Part shown: positions 35,567-44,370 of the stretch, one piece after another
Layout of the letters: every line of letters starts with the position of its first letter
Numbering within the stretch: position 1 is the stretch's first letter
NCBI RefSeq assembly: GCF_025989125.1
Contig: NZ_JAPDNR010000001.1
Location: 310,001 to 374,000, forward strand
From: Chitinophaga nivalis
GTDB lineage: Bacteria > Bacteroidota > Bacteroidia > Chitinophagales > Chitinophagaceae
Direction: 5' to 3'
Length of the DNA stretch: 64,000 nucleotides
The notes under the pieces: generated by a model
Told to the model about the DNA's origin: nothing
What the model saw: only the letters and a program-made list of their open reading frames with translations
Database searches by the model: none
Translations under genes and position numbers: made by a program

Positions 35567-36592
35567 TTAGGATTTATTGCTATTATAAATTCTTTCAATA
35601 ATTTCCACCACTTTCAACCCTTCCAACGCATTGGTGGAAATAGCCGCACGGCCTTTCAATACATCAATCACGTTATCAATAACGTAGTGGTGATTCTGAG
35701 CAGATCCTTTATAGGCTCCGTAGTCATTGCCCGGATTGGTAGGCGCCAGTTCCGGCATCACATAATCTTTTACATTACAGATCTCTACTTTATCCATGTA
35801 CTGACCTCCAATCTTCACACTACCGTTTTCTGCAATAATGGTCATACTGCTTTCCAGATTGGTATTCCAGACAGAAGTAGAGAAATTGATACATCCCATC
35901 CCACCGTTTACAAAATCAAAATTCACAACGCCACTATCTTCAAATTCCGTCAGGTGCGCATGATTAAAGCATGCTAACCGGGAATTAATATTTTCTATAT
36001 CACCGAACAGCCAATAGAGAATATCTACAAAATGAGAGAACTGTGTAAACAATGTTCCGCCATCCAGATCTTTCTTACCATGCCAGCTTTCCGGTTTATA
36101 ATAACGGTCATCGCGGTTCCAGTAACAGTTTAATTGTACCATGTAGATTTTTCCCAGCCGGCCCGATTCTATCATCTCTTTGATCCATACGGAAGGCGGA
36201 GAATACCGGTTCTGCATCACGGCAAACACTTGTTTATGCACGTGCAGCGCCTTGTAAATAACCTTTTCTGCATCCTGCTTACTTAAAGCCATTGGCTTCT
36301 CAATTACCACATGTTTTTTCTGCGCCAGGCTTTCCAATGCATGGGTAGCATGAAAACCATTGGGAGTAGCAATATTGATAATATCTACCTCTACACCGGC
36401 AGCCAGGAAATCTTCCAAAGAATTGAAGAAAAGGACATCACTTGTATCCAGCTTTAAATCAGCCTGGGGTTTTGTATCTATCAGTGCCACCAGCTCAGCT
36501 TCCGGATGTCTCCTGATCATTTCAGCATGACGACCGCCGATGTGTCCACATCCTACTACGGCAAATTTAATTTTCTGTTCCGGAGCTACCAT
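35567..36592 (-). CDS. wbpB: Gfo/Idh/MocA-family nucleotide-sugar 3-dehydrogenase (WbpB-like)
   Basis: 341 residues. N-terminal Rossmann motif VVGCGHIGGRHAEMIRRHPE, then HVVIEKPMALSKQDAEKVIY with the conserved Glu-Lys-Pro, and a C-terminal sheet with ESWHGKKDLDGGTLFTQFSH. WbpB/WlbA oxidises UDP-GlcNAcA at C3, coupled to 2-oxoglutarate in WlbA systems. Its stop-start junction with the acetyltransferase gene overlaps by one base, and aminotransferase and dehydrogenase genes follow the same order of the known pathway, which supports this specific assignment over a general Gfo/Idh role. Confidence 0.85.
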   Translation of the reverse strand: MVAPEQKIKFAVVGCGHIGGRHAEMIRRHPEAELVALIDTKPQADLKLDTSDVLFFNSLEDFLAAGVEVDIINIATPNGFHATHALESLAQKKHVVIEKPMALSKQDAEKVIYKALHVHKQVFAVMQNRYSPPSVWIKEMIESGRLGKIYMVQLNCYWNRDDRYYKPESWHGKKDLDGGTLFTQFSHFVDILYWLFGDIENINSRLACFNHAHLTEFEDSGVVNFDFVNGGMGCINFSTSVWNTNLESSMTIIAENGSVKIGGQYMDKVEICNVKDYVMPELAPTNPGNDYGAYKGSAQNHHYVIDNVIDVLKGRAAISTNALEGLKVVEIIERIYNSNKS

Positions 36593-37164
36593 TACTGTAT
36601 TCTTTTAACTTGATTGTTTTCTAAACTATATACCTGTCCACTTTCTTCACAAACAGCTTTATTGCTTTCATCAAAATGTAACCGGTGTCCAAACTCACTC
36701 ATCCATCCGATCTGTTTACCGGGATTTCCCACCATCAGGGCAAAAGCCGGTACATCTTTAGTGATAACCGTACCCGCACCGATAAAAGCAAATTCTCCGA
36801 TATCATGTCCGCATACAATAGTAGCATTAGCGCCGATGGAAGCGCCATTGCCTACATGCGTTTTAGAATATTGTCCTCTTCTGTTTACTGCACTGCGAGG
36901 ATTTACGACATTCGTAAAAACACAGGAAGGGCCCAGAAAAACATCATCCCCACAGGTTACACCTGTATAGATCGATACGTTGTTTTGCACTTTTACATTA
37001 TTCCCCAACACTACATCCGGAGATATCACTACATTCTGTCCGATGTTACAACGGTTACCCAGTTTGCTACCAGACATGATGTGTGAGAAGTGCCAGATTT
37101 TTGTGTCATCACCTATGATACAGTTTTCATCAACGATCGCTGTAGGATGTGAGTAATAAGCCAT
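36592..37164 (-). CDS. wbpD: UDP-3-amino-GlcNAcA 3-N-acetyltransferase (WbpD-like)
   Basis: 190 residues of left-handed parallel beta-helix made of hexapeptide repeats, visible as ENCIIGDDTKIWHFSHIMSG, GNRCNIGQNVVISPDVVLGN and VTCGDDVFLGPSCVFTNVVN. The family signature KTHVGNGASIGANATIVCGH and ALMVGNPGKQIGWMSEFGH follow. WbpD/WlbB uses acetyl-CoA to acetylate the 3-amino group formed by the aminotransferase, giving UDP-2,3-diacetamido-glucuronic acid. It overlaps wbpB by one base and is 3 bases from wbpE, so the genes form one translational unit. Confidence 0.9.
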   Translation of the reverse strand: MAYYSHPTAIVDENCIIGDDTKIWHFSHIMSGSKLGNRCNIGQNVVISPDVVLGNNVKVQNNVSIYTGVTCGDDVFLGPSCVFTNVVNPRSAVNRRGQYSKTHVGNGASIGANATIVCGHDIGEFAFIGAGTVITKDVPAFALMVGNPGKQIGWMSEFGHRLHFDESNKAVCEESGQVYSLENNQVKRIQ

Positions 37165-37167
37165 AAT

Positions 37168-38298
37168 CTAGTTCTTTAAGAAATCTTTTATTTTTCCTAC
37201 AATAAAATCCTGTTGTACCTGTGTCATCTCCGTATGGATAGGCAAAGAGAGTACTGATTTACATAAGCGCTCTGTTACGGTCAGATCGCCATGTACCCGT
37301 CCGATTTCCAAAAAAGCTTCCTGTTCATTCAGCGGTACCGGATAATAGATCATTGCAGGAATACCCTGACTTTCCAGGTATTTTTTCAGTTCGTCCCGCT
37401 TATCTGTTGCCACCTGTAGGGTATACTGGTGAAACACGTGGGTAGAATTGGCTACACGGAAAGGTGTAGTAATGCCCTCCAGACCTTTCAGCTGCTCATC
37501 GTAATAAGTAGCTGCCTTTTCGCGTGCTGTTGCATATTCATCCAGGTGTTTCAGCTTGATGGTGAGAATAGCCGCCTGTATGGAATCCAATCGGGAATTT
37601 ACCCCAATGTATTTATGCACATATTTCTTCACCTGGCCATGGTTCGCAATCATACTGATCTTCTCTGCCAGCACTTTGTTTCTGGTATACAAAGCACCAC
37701 CGTCTCCATAACAACCGAGGTTTTTGGAGGGGAAAAAGGAAGTACAACCAATATCTCCAATCGTACCTGCCTTCATCACCTGACCATCTGCAAAATGATA
37801 GTCAGCACCCAGTGCCTGTGCAGTATCTTCAATTACATACAGGTTATGTTCCTTCGCTACTTTCATAATAGCTTCCATATCTGCACACTGACCAAACAGG
37901 TGCACCGGAACAATCGCCTTCGTTTTAGGAGAAATAGCCGCCTTAATGATATCAGCAGTGATATTGAATGAAACAGGATCTACATCTACCATCACCGGTG
38001 TTAATCCAAGTAATCCAATTACTTCCGCAGTAGCTACGTAGGTAAAGGAAGGAACAATCACCTCATCTCCTCTGTTGAGATCCAGTGCCATCATGGCAAT
38101 CTGCAAGGCATCTGTTCCGTTGGCGCAGGGAATAACATGCGGTACATCCAGATAAGCCGCCAGATCACCGGCAAATGTTTTTACCTGTGGACCATTGATA
38201 AAAGCAGCACTTTCTATACAATCATTGATGGCTTCATCAATAGCAGATTTTATCTTAAGATATTGCCCCTTAAGGTCAACCATCTGAATCTTTTCCAT
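37168..38298 (-). CDS. wbpE: UDP-3-keto-GlcNAcA aminotransferase (DegT family, WbpE-like)
   Basis: 376 residues, PLP-dependent DegT/DnrJ/EryC1 aminotransferase. Cofactor-site marks are PCANGTDALQIAMMALDLNR, VIEDTAQALGADYHF and the Schiff-base lysine in SFFPSKNLGCYGDGGA. The C-terminal part includes VFHQYTLQV and SVLSLPIHTEMTQ. WbpE/WlbC transfers an amino group, usually from glutamate, to C3 of the keto-sugar. It is 3 bases upstream of the acetyltransferase and 9 bases after the dehydrogenase gene. Confidence 0.9.
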   Translation of the reverse strand: MEKIQMVDLKGQYLKIKSAIDEAINDCIESAAFINGPQVKTFAGDLAAYLDVPHVIPCANGTDALQIAMMALDLNRGDEVIVPSFTYVATAEVIGLLGLTPVMVDVDPVSFNITADIIKAAISPKTKAIVPVHLFGQCADMEAIMKVAKEHNLYVIEDTAQALGADYHFADGQVMKAGTIGDIGCTSFFPSKNLGCYGDGGALYTRNKVLAEKISMIANHGQVKKYVHKYIGVNSRLDSIQAAILTIKLKHLDEYATAREKAATYYDEQLKGLEGITTPFRVANSTHVFHQYTLQVATDKRDELKKYLESQGIPAMIYYPVPLNEQEAFLEIGRVHGDLTVTERLCKSVLSLPIHTEMTQVQQDFIVGKIKDFLKN

Positions 38299-38307
38299 AA
38301 AAATATA

Positions 38308-39597
38308 TTAGAGTCTGGCGTCTACAATACTGCGATCCAATACAGATTTAGTATCGAATAAAATAGTGTTATGCCCGTTTTTCAAGGTTGAATAATCGAG
38401 ATTAATAAATTCATTGTGCGCTACTGCGAGGATAATGGCGTCATAGGCAACCGTAATCTCACTGATCAGCTGTATACCATATTCATGAGCCACTTCTTTG
38501 GCATCTGCGTGCACATCATAAACATCCACATTCATTCCAAACTGACACAGTTCTTTGTAAATATCAATAACGCGGGAATTACGGATATCCGGACAGTTTT
38601 CCTTGAAGGTAACGCCCAGGATCAATGCTTTGGCGCCATCAATTTTATGGCCTTTTTTAATCATCAGCTTCACTACCTTATTCGCCACAAACATGCCCAT
38701 ATTATCGTTCACCCTTCTGCCGGAAAGAATCACCTGCGGATAATATCCCAATGCCTCTGCTTTGTGTGCCAGGTAATAAGGATCTACCCCAATGCAGTGA
38801 CCACCCACCAATCCTGGTTTGTATTTCAGGAAGTTCCATTTGGTACCTGCCGCTTCAATAACATCTGTAGTATCGATACCAATACGATCAAAAATCAACG
38901 CCAGTTCATTGACGAAACTGATATTGATATCACGCTGAGCATTTTCAATGGCTTTGGAAGCCTCTGCTACCTTAAGGCTGGATGCTTTATGCGTACCTGC
39001 AGTAATAATGCTCTTATATAACCCATCAACGATATCTGCAATTTCCGGTGTAGAGCCGGAAGTCACTTTTTTGATTTTAGTCAGGGTATTCACTTTATCT
39101 CCCGGATTAATTCTCTCCGGAGAATAACCACAATAGAAATCTTCGTTGAATTTCAGGCCGGAATATTTTTCCAGTACCGGTACGCAATCTTCTTCCGTAC
39201 AGCCAGGATAAACAGTAGATTCGTAGATCACAATATCTCCTTTCTTCAACACTTCACCCAGCATTTTGGAAGCACTGATCAGGGGTCTCAGATCCGGTGC
39301 TTTATATTGATCGATCGGGGTTGGAACGGTTACAATATAAACGTGATACGCGCTTAAATCCTGTTGGTTGCTGGAAAAACGGAGTCCTGTTTTTTCGTTT
39401 TTATCTTTATTTGCTATTAATGCCCGGAGCTGTGTTAAGTCAGCTTCCTGCGTATGATCTTCGCCGGCACTCAGTTCCCGGATACGAGTTTCATTAATAT
39501 CAAAACCTAATACATCATATTTTTTTCCGAATTCAATCGCCAGGGGTAGTCCAACATATCCTAAACCGATGACTGCTATTTTATCATATTGTTTCAT
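38308..39597 (-). CDS. wbpA: UDP-N-acetylglucosamine 6-dehydrogenase (WbpA-like)
   Basis: 429 residues in the UDP-glucose/GDP-mannose dehydrogenase family. NAD site VIGLGYVGLPLAIEFG near residue 9; catalytic cysteine in LVGGHCIGVDPYYLAHKAEA; C-terminal domain with GVTFKENCPDIRNSRVIDIY. The sequence type is that of enzymes acting on UDP-N-acetyl-hexosamines (WbpA, TviB/VipA) rather than UDP-glucose. It oxidises C6 twice to give UDP-GlcNAcA (or the galacto form), the first step of the four-gene pathway coded here. Confidence 0.9.
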   Translation of the reverse strand: MKQYDKIAVIGLGYVGLPLAIEFGKKYDVLGFDINETRIRELSAGEDHTQEADLTQLRALIANKDKNEKTGLRFSSNQQDLSAYHVYIVTVPTPIDQYKAPDLRPLISASKMLGEVLKKGDIVIYESTVYPGCTEEDCVPVLEKYSGLKFNEDFYCGYSPERINPGDKVNTLTKIKKVTSGSTPEIADIVDGLYKSIITAGTHKASSLKVAEASKAIENAQRDINISFVNELALIFDRIGIDTTDVIEAAGTKWNFLKYKPGLVGGHCIGVDPYYLAHKAEALGYYPQVILSGRRVNDNMGMFVANKVVKLMIKKGHKIDGAKALILGVTFKENCPDIRNSRVIDIYKELCQFGMNVDVYDVHADAKEVAHEYGIQLISEITVAYDAIILAVAHNEFINLDYSTLKNGHNTILFDTKSVLDRSIVDARL

Positions 39598-39623
39598 ATG
39601 GGAGGAAACGATTTTGTAGAGGT

Positions 39624-40706
39624 TTAATTCATTATTTCTTTATAAATTCTGGCTACCAGTAATGCTAAAGTGGTCAGGAAGCCACCCAGAAAAGCGCCGA
39701 TGATAATGCCTTTCAACTTTCCTAACTGTTGTTTTTCCAGTGGAAGTATGGGTGTATCTATAATTTGCATGACCGGCATTTCACGGGCCATAGCGATTTT
39801 ACTAAGCTCCAGGTTTTTTACGATCTCTCCATACATAGTCTGCAGCACCATTTTATCACGCATCGCCAGCTCCGTACCCACATTAGCGACCTGCCTGGCG
39901 GGGTTTACATTTAAATCTTGTATGGCGGCTGTGGAATACGTTTTCCGATCCAGCAATGATTTCATCGAATCTGCTTGCAGCTGTAATCTGTCCACATTCG
40001 CTTTTGTGCGTTTTATTTTTGTATTTGAATAAAAATCGAGCGCTTCCCGCACCACTGCTTCTGCCAGATATTTGGAAAACAGCTGCACCGGAGATTCTAC
40101 CTTTACAGAAATAAAGCTCAGCTTTTTATCAACTTTATCTACTGTAAGATTACTCTTTACAATCTTATTCTGTATAAAATTCAATACGCTATCCTGATTC
40201 AGGGAAAAGGTTTTCCGGTCCTGATGTACCGGGTATGTTACATTAAATGGTTGTGATAATTTGCTCCATTGTGTGCGCAAATCATTGTAAGCAATATAAC
40301 TCTCCACCAATGTCATTTCTTTACCATCATATTTCACGGGAGATAATAATGCTTTTTCGATGATCAGTCGTGTTTTCAGGAATTTCATGATATTATCTCC
40401 GGCAAATAAACTGCTTTCCCCCGAACCTCCTAAATCTATCCCCAACTGACTGGCCAGGCCGGAATAAGAACCTAAAGGACTGCTGCTATTATCTTCTAAC
40501 ACAAAGGTAAGTTCAGCTGCATAAGTGGGCTTTGCTTTCAATGCTATAAATAATCCACCAGCTGCTCCTATTAACGTGATGCCGATGATCCAGAATTTTT
40601 TCCGCCACAGATATTTCAACCAATCCTGTACTTTGAGGATCAGTTCTCTAATAGATATTTCTTCATTTCCAGTTGCAGTATCGGATGATTTCCCGAGTTG
40701 TTCCAT
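39624..40706 (-). CDS. Wzz-family chain-length/co-polymerase protein
   Basis: 360 residues. One membrane helix near residues 38-58 (KFWIIGITLIGAAGGLFIAL) and one near the end (KGIIIGAFLGGFLTTLALLV) flank a large periplasmic region with LTFVLEDNSSSPLGSYSGLA and a helical coiled stretch around RTKANVDRLQLQADSMKSLL. A Pro-rich segment, DTPILPLEKQQLGK, precedes the second helix as in Wzz. No cytoplasmic kinase domain is fused, and no separate BY-kinase or phosphatase gene is found in the window. It sets polymer length together with Wzy. Confidence 0.88.
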   Translation of the reverse strand: MEQLGKSSDTATGNEEISIRELILKVQDWLKYLWRKKFWIIGITLIGAAGGLFIALKAKPTYAAELTFVLEDNSSSPLGSYSGLASQLGIDLGGSGESSLFAGDNIMKFLKTRLIIEKALLSPVKYDGKEMTLVESYIAYNDLRTQWSKLSQPFNVTYPVHQDRKTFSLNQDSVLNFIQNKIVKSNLTVDKVDKKLSFISVKVESPVQLFSKYLAEAVVREALDFYSNTKIKRTKANVDRLQLQADSMKSLLDRKTYSTAAIQDLNVNPARQVANVGTELAMRDKMVLQTMYGEIVKNLELSKIAMAREMPVMQIIDTPILPLEKQQLGKLKGIIIGAFLGGFLTTLALLVARIYKEIMN

Positions 40707-40742
40707 TGCGCAAACTTTAGACTTCTTGTATATGACGATTTC

Positions 40743-43232
40743 TTATTTTGTCCGGGTCAGGATAGTCACGATGATCAGTGCAATGGAGGCTATACCGGAG
40801 CTCAGTCCTACTATTTCCTGTCCGCTTAACCCTTTCTTTTCCTTTTTGGAGGGAATATAGATTTCAGCTCCTGGTTTTACTTTTGGATAACTGTTGAAGA
40901 AGAGAACCTTACGGGTATTTTTGACTTCTCCATTGGCATATACAACATAACTTCTGCGTTTCAGTGCAGAACTGGTATATCCACCAGTACCACTGATATA
41001 GTCCCGGAAAGTATATGATTTATCAAATCTTATTTTTTTCGGAAAATAGATTTCTCCAAACACCTGTACTGTCTGCAATTTTTTAGGGATTCTGATCACA
41101 TCTCCATCTTCCAGCAACAGATCATATTTTGATCCGGGTTTCTTCATAATTTCTTCCAGATTGATACCTACCAATTGCTCTCTCCGGTTTACCGTACGTT
41201 TTACCTGTTCAATATCACTGCTATCCTGTAATTTGTTATAAAACAATTCCAGTTTACTGGATAACAGGATACTATCACTCACATTAGCATAAGTCTTTCT
41301 CATCAATACAGCACCTTCCGGATAGGCATCTGGCCGTAAACCGCCAGTACGTTGCAGTAAGTCGGAGATCCGTTCTTTCCTTGTTATAATGGTATAATTA
41401 CCCGGATATACCACTTCTCCACCTATCGCCACTGTTGCCTGTGTTGAATAGGCCGGAGACTTACGAATCGTAACGATATCAAAAGGTTCTAACAAAAAGT
41501 TCATATCATCACCTACACTCTTCAAATCCCCGTTAATATCAAACTGCTTAATAATCGCACGGCTGCTATCTGCCGGATTATATTCCCTGTTACGTACGCG
41601 ACGGGATACCTCCACCCTTTTATAAGATGCCGCATCACTTAAACCACCTGCCATCAAAACAATGTCTTCCAGGTGCATACTATCTGCATACAAAAACGAA
41701 CCTGGTTGATTAACTTCTCCAGTAATAGATACTTCGTAATTCTCCCTCAGCTGCATTTTGGAATAGATCACCACACTATCTTCCCGCTGTAAGGTAATTG
41801 TATTCTTACCTGCCAGTACATCCTGCAGATTAAAACTTAAAATAGCCGGCACATAATCGACCTGCATCCGACGGATATATCCGCGAGATAAGGAAGCAAT
41901 TTCCTTCACGCCATCCGCCCGTTTGATCAGATCCAGCAACGTCATACCATTGGTGAGCGCATAGTTGCCCGGATGAAATACCGCACCGGTAATGGTGACC
42001 CGGTTGCTGAAACGGTTCAGGATAGAATCTACAAAAAACTGATCTCCGGATTTCACTTTAAAAGTGGCAATCTGGTCAGCCGGGATATTGATAACTTCCC
42101 GTTCTTTGTTATTCACCCGGTAGCCGGAAAGTGCATCCCGGAATGCCAGATCTGTATAACCTCCAGCATATTTAATAATCTGCTGCAGTGTTTCCTGGTC
42201 TTTCGCTTCAAATATCGCCGGATGTTTTACTTCTCCGCTCAGTTCTACCCTTGTTTTGTAAGGGTTTACCTTCACAATGTCCTGATCCTGTAATATGATA
42301 TTATTGGAAAGATCACCGTTTAATAAAAAGTCATAAAGGTCGAATGTTTTGATAGCCTGTCCGTTTCGGATTACCTGTATGTCACGGAAAGATCCATTTT
42401 CGTTTGGCCCCCCTGATACATACAAAGCATTGGCCACTGAAGCCAGGGAAGGCACGGTATAAGTTCCTGGTTTTCTGATTTCCCCAATCATTAATACCCG
42501 GATACTTCTGATGTTACCCAGTGATATCTGCACAGAGGTAGTACCTGCATTAATACCTGAATAAATGGTTGCCAACTGTTTGGTAATACGGTTTTTGGCT
42601 TCTTCCATTGTAAGACCGCTAACATATACCGGTCCAAGGTTAGGAATACGGATATAACCTTCAGGGGTTACTTTTAACTTATGTTGTACTTCCGAATAAC
42701 CATATACATCAATTAAAACTTCATCATCTGCTGCCAATCTGTAATTCAGCGGAGTAGGTATTCTGAGGTTCGGCTCAAAGGTGAGATTACGGTTACTAAA
42801 TAGTTCTGATCCATAGACACGGCTTCTGCCCCGCTCCATATCTTTCTCTTCACGGGTTTTCATTTTGCTATCGATATTCATTTTATCGGTAGCATCGTTC
42901 ACATCCCGGTTGCTGTATTCATCCTCTTCTCCGGCAGTACCTTCTTTTCCGGAAGATGCATCCAGTTGTTTATCCAGCCCTAATGCTTCAATACGATTTT
43001 TGAGTTTTCCGGCTTCTGCTTCCGTAAAGCCTTTTGCTTTGGCATACTTATCTACATCCGCATAAGCAACTTTATTCCGCTTCATCTCGGCTACCAGCTT
43101 CCTGATCTGATCATCAGTAAGATTGTCAACTTTTACCTGTTGCATCTGATCTTTCTGCATGGTTGATATCTGTCCTGTCACACAATAGCTAACAAATAGG
43201 AACAGTTGGACCAAGAATATTTTTTTAAACAT
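40743..43232 (-). CDS. Polysaccharide export protein (Wza-like, multi-SLBB)
   Basis: 829 residues, longer than classical Wza. Signal peptide (FLVQLFLFVSYCVTGQ), then a charged helical region (about 25-150), the polysaccharide-export domain (LRIPTPLNYRLAADDEVLID then VYGYSEVQHKLKVTPEGYIR), and about six SLBB-type repeats, each opening with a form of V-x-I-x-G-E-V-x-x-P-G-x-Y. A C-terminal hydrophobic stretch (SGIASIALIIVTILT) may cross the membrane. No lipobox cysteine is obvious, unlike enteric Wza. It should form the outer-membrane/periplasmic conduit. First gene of the leftward polysaccharide operon. Confidence 0.88.
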   Translation of the reverse strand: MFKKIFLVQLFLFVSYCVTGQISTMQKDQMQQVKVDNLTDDQIRKLVAEMKRNKVAYADVDKYAKAKGFTEAEAGKLKNRIEALGLDKQLDASSGKEGTAGEEDEYSNRDVNDATDKMNIDSKMKTREEKDMERGRSRVYGSELFSNRNLTFEPNLRIPTPLNYRLAADDEVLIDVYGYSEVQHKLKVTPEGYIRIPNLGPVYVSGLTMEEAKNRITKQLATIYSGINAGTTSVQISLGNIRSIRVLMIGEIRKPGTYTVPSLASVANALYVSGGPNENGSFRDIQVIRNGQAIKTFDLYDFLLNGDLSNNIILQDQDIVKVNPYKTRVELSGEVKHPAIFEAKDQETLQQIIKYAGGYTDLAFRDALSGYRVNNKEREVINIPADQIATFKVKSGDQFFVDSILNRFSNRVTITGAVFHPGNYALTNGMTLLDLIKRADGVKEIASLSRGYIRRMQVDYVPAILSFNLQDVLAGKNTITLQREDSVVIYSKMQLRENYEVSITGEVNQPGSFLYADSMHLEDIVLMAGGLSDAASYKRVEVSRRVRNREYNPADSSRAIIKQFDINGDLKSVGDDMNFLLEPFDIVTIRKSPAYSTQATVAIGGEVVYPGNYTIITRKERISDLLQRTGGLRPDAYPEGAVLMRKTYANVSDSILLSSKLELFYNKLQDSSDIEQVKRTVNRREQLVGINLEEIMKKPGSKYDLLLEDGDVIRIPKKLQTVQVFGEIYFPKKIRFDKSYTFRDYISGTGGYTSSALKRRSYVVYANGEVKNTRKVLFFNSYPKVKPGAEIYIPSKKEKKGLSGQEIVGLSSGIASIALIIVTILTRTK

Positions 43233-43798
43233 GTATGATAGGATCTAAATTTTTCTCGAATACCTTTTGGAAAAACATAATACCGGGCGTTATATGGCTG
43301 AAACGCCGCCAGATAAGTTGCAAATCTATTAAAAATAACATATAAATGTTACAGGAATTACATTACTTAATGCTTTTACAATTAAATCGTTAGCCTCTGT
43401 CTGTTAAGGGTTGTACCCTAACATTCCAAACTGCGCGCGCCTTTACAGCAAAAATCCTTCCAAATTTCGCTGTACACTAATAATTAACCAATTATGATAT
43501 AAAAATATCGATCATATAAATAAATGAGATTATAAAATCTTTTTTTCTTCCGTTTACGTTAATAACTATAGAAGTCATTTTGAGAAAGTACCTGTTTCCA
43601 TATTCTATTTAATTACCTGAAACCAATTAACAGCTCCAAAAGCATTAAACCGTACTATTTCGAAGAGAATGTAAATACCATGTGAACCGATTAATACATT
43701 TATGACATCAACCATATGTAACCAATTGTGATATATCGCTTTGTGAAGAAGTAACGACACCCTGTAGATTACATTAATCAAGGCAAAACTTATACATT
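43233..43798. other. 566-base divergent promoter region between the polysaccharide operon and sigma gene
   Basis: It carries the starts of two opposite transcripts. On the minus side there is a TAGATTTG box at 43321-43328. Downstream of it, the 5' leader can form ggcgtt / aacgcc (loop about 10) near 43280-43310, next to a ggcgg motif reminiscent of JUMPstart-type leaders. I see no clear promoter for the plus-strand sigma gene and no small gene. Confidence 0.45.
43321..43328 (-). promoter_or_regulatory. -7 box of the polysaccharide operon
   Basis: TAGATTTG on the minus strand, exact TAnnTTTG, about 90 bases before the Wza-like start at 43232. No matching TTTG at 19-21 bases upstream, so it may depend on an activator or alternative factor. 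Confidence 0.4.
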
Positions 43799-44299
43799 AT
43801 GTCATCTGTTGAATTTAACACCTTACTCGTAGGAAATGCAGATTTCCTCAAACCCTTTGCGTTTACCCTCACCAAAGATGCCGAACAGGCCAAAGACCTC
43901 TATCAGGAAACCCTATTCCGGGCATTATCCAACCAGGAAAAATACCTGGAAGGCACCAACATACGCGCCTGGCTCTTTACCATCATGAGAAACATATTCA
44001 TTAATCATTATCGTAAACGGTTAAAACACCGGATGATAGCGGAAGCTACCGTAAGCGAGTTTTTCCTGAACTACCAGCAAACCGCCGTCAATAACAAAGC
44101 TGCCTCCAATCTGCAGATGAAAGATATACACATCGCCGTATATCATCTTCCCAACATTTTCAAAAAACCTTTCATGCTCTATTATGAAGGATATAAATAC
44201 TTTGAGATAGCAGACATTCTGCAGGAGCCACTGGGTACCATCAAGAGCCGGATTCATTTTGCCCGGAAAATTCTGAAAACACAGATTCCGCGACCATAA
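43799..44299 (+). CDS. ECF-type RNA polymerase sigma factor
   Basis: 166 residues. Region 2: FAFTLTKDAEQAKDLYQETL then FRALSNQEKYLEGTNIRAWL and FTIMRNIFINHYRK. Region 4: MLYYEGYKYFEIADILQEPL then GTIKSRIHFARKIL, with the helix-turn-helix GTIKSRIH. No anti-sigma gene is adjacent, which is unusual for SusCD-linked ECF factors but common for this Bacteroidota subgroup. It is divergent from the polysaccharide operon and 71 bases from the acyltransferase gene; either could be a target, without direct evidence. Confidence 0.9.
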   Translation: MSSVEFNTLLVGNADFLKPFAFTLTKDAEQAKDLYQETLFRALSNQEKYLEGTNIRAWLFTIMRNIFINHYRKRLKHRMIAEATVSEFFLNYQQTAVNNKAASNLQMKDIHIAVYHLPNIFKKPFMLYYEGYKYFEIADILQEPLGTIKSRIHFARKILKTQIPRP

Positions 44300-44370
44300 A
44301 GTCTCCCTATATAACGAATCAGTTTTATTCCCTATCTTGTCCGGTAACGTTCAACTGAAAAACTGATTCC

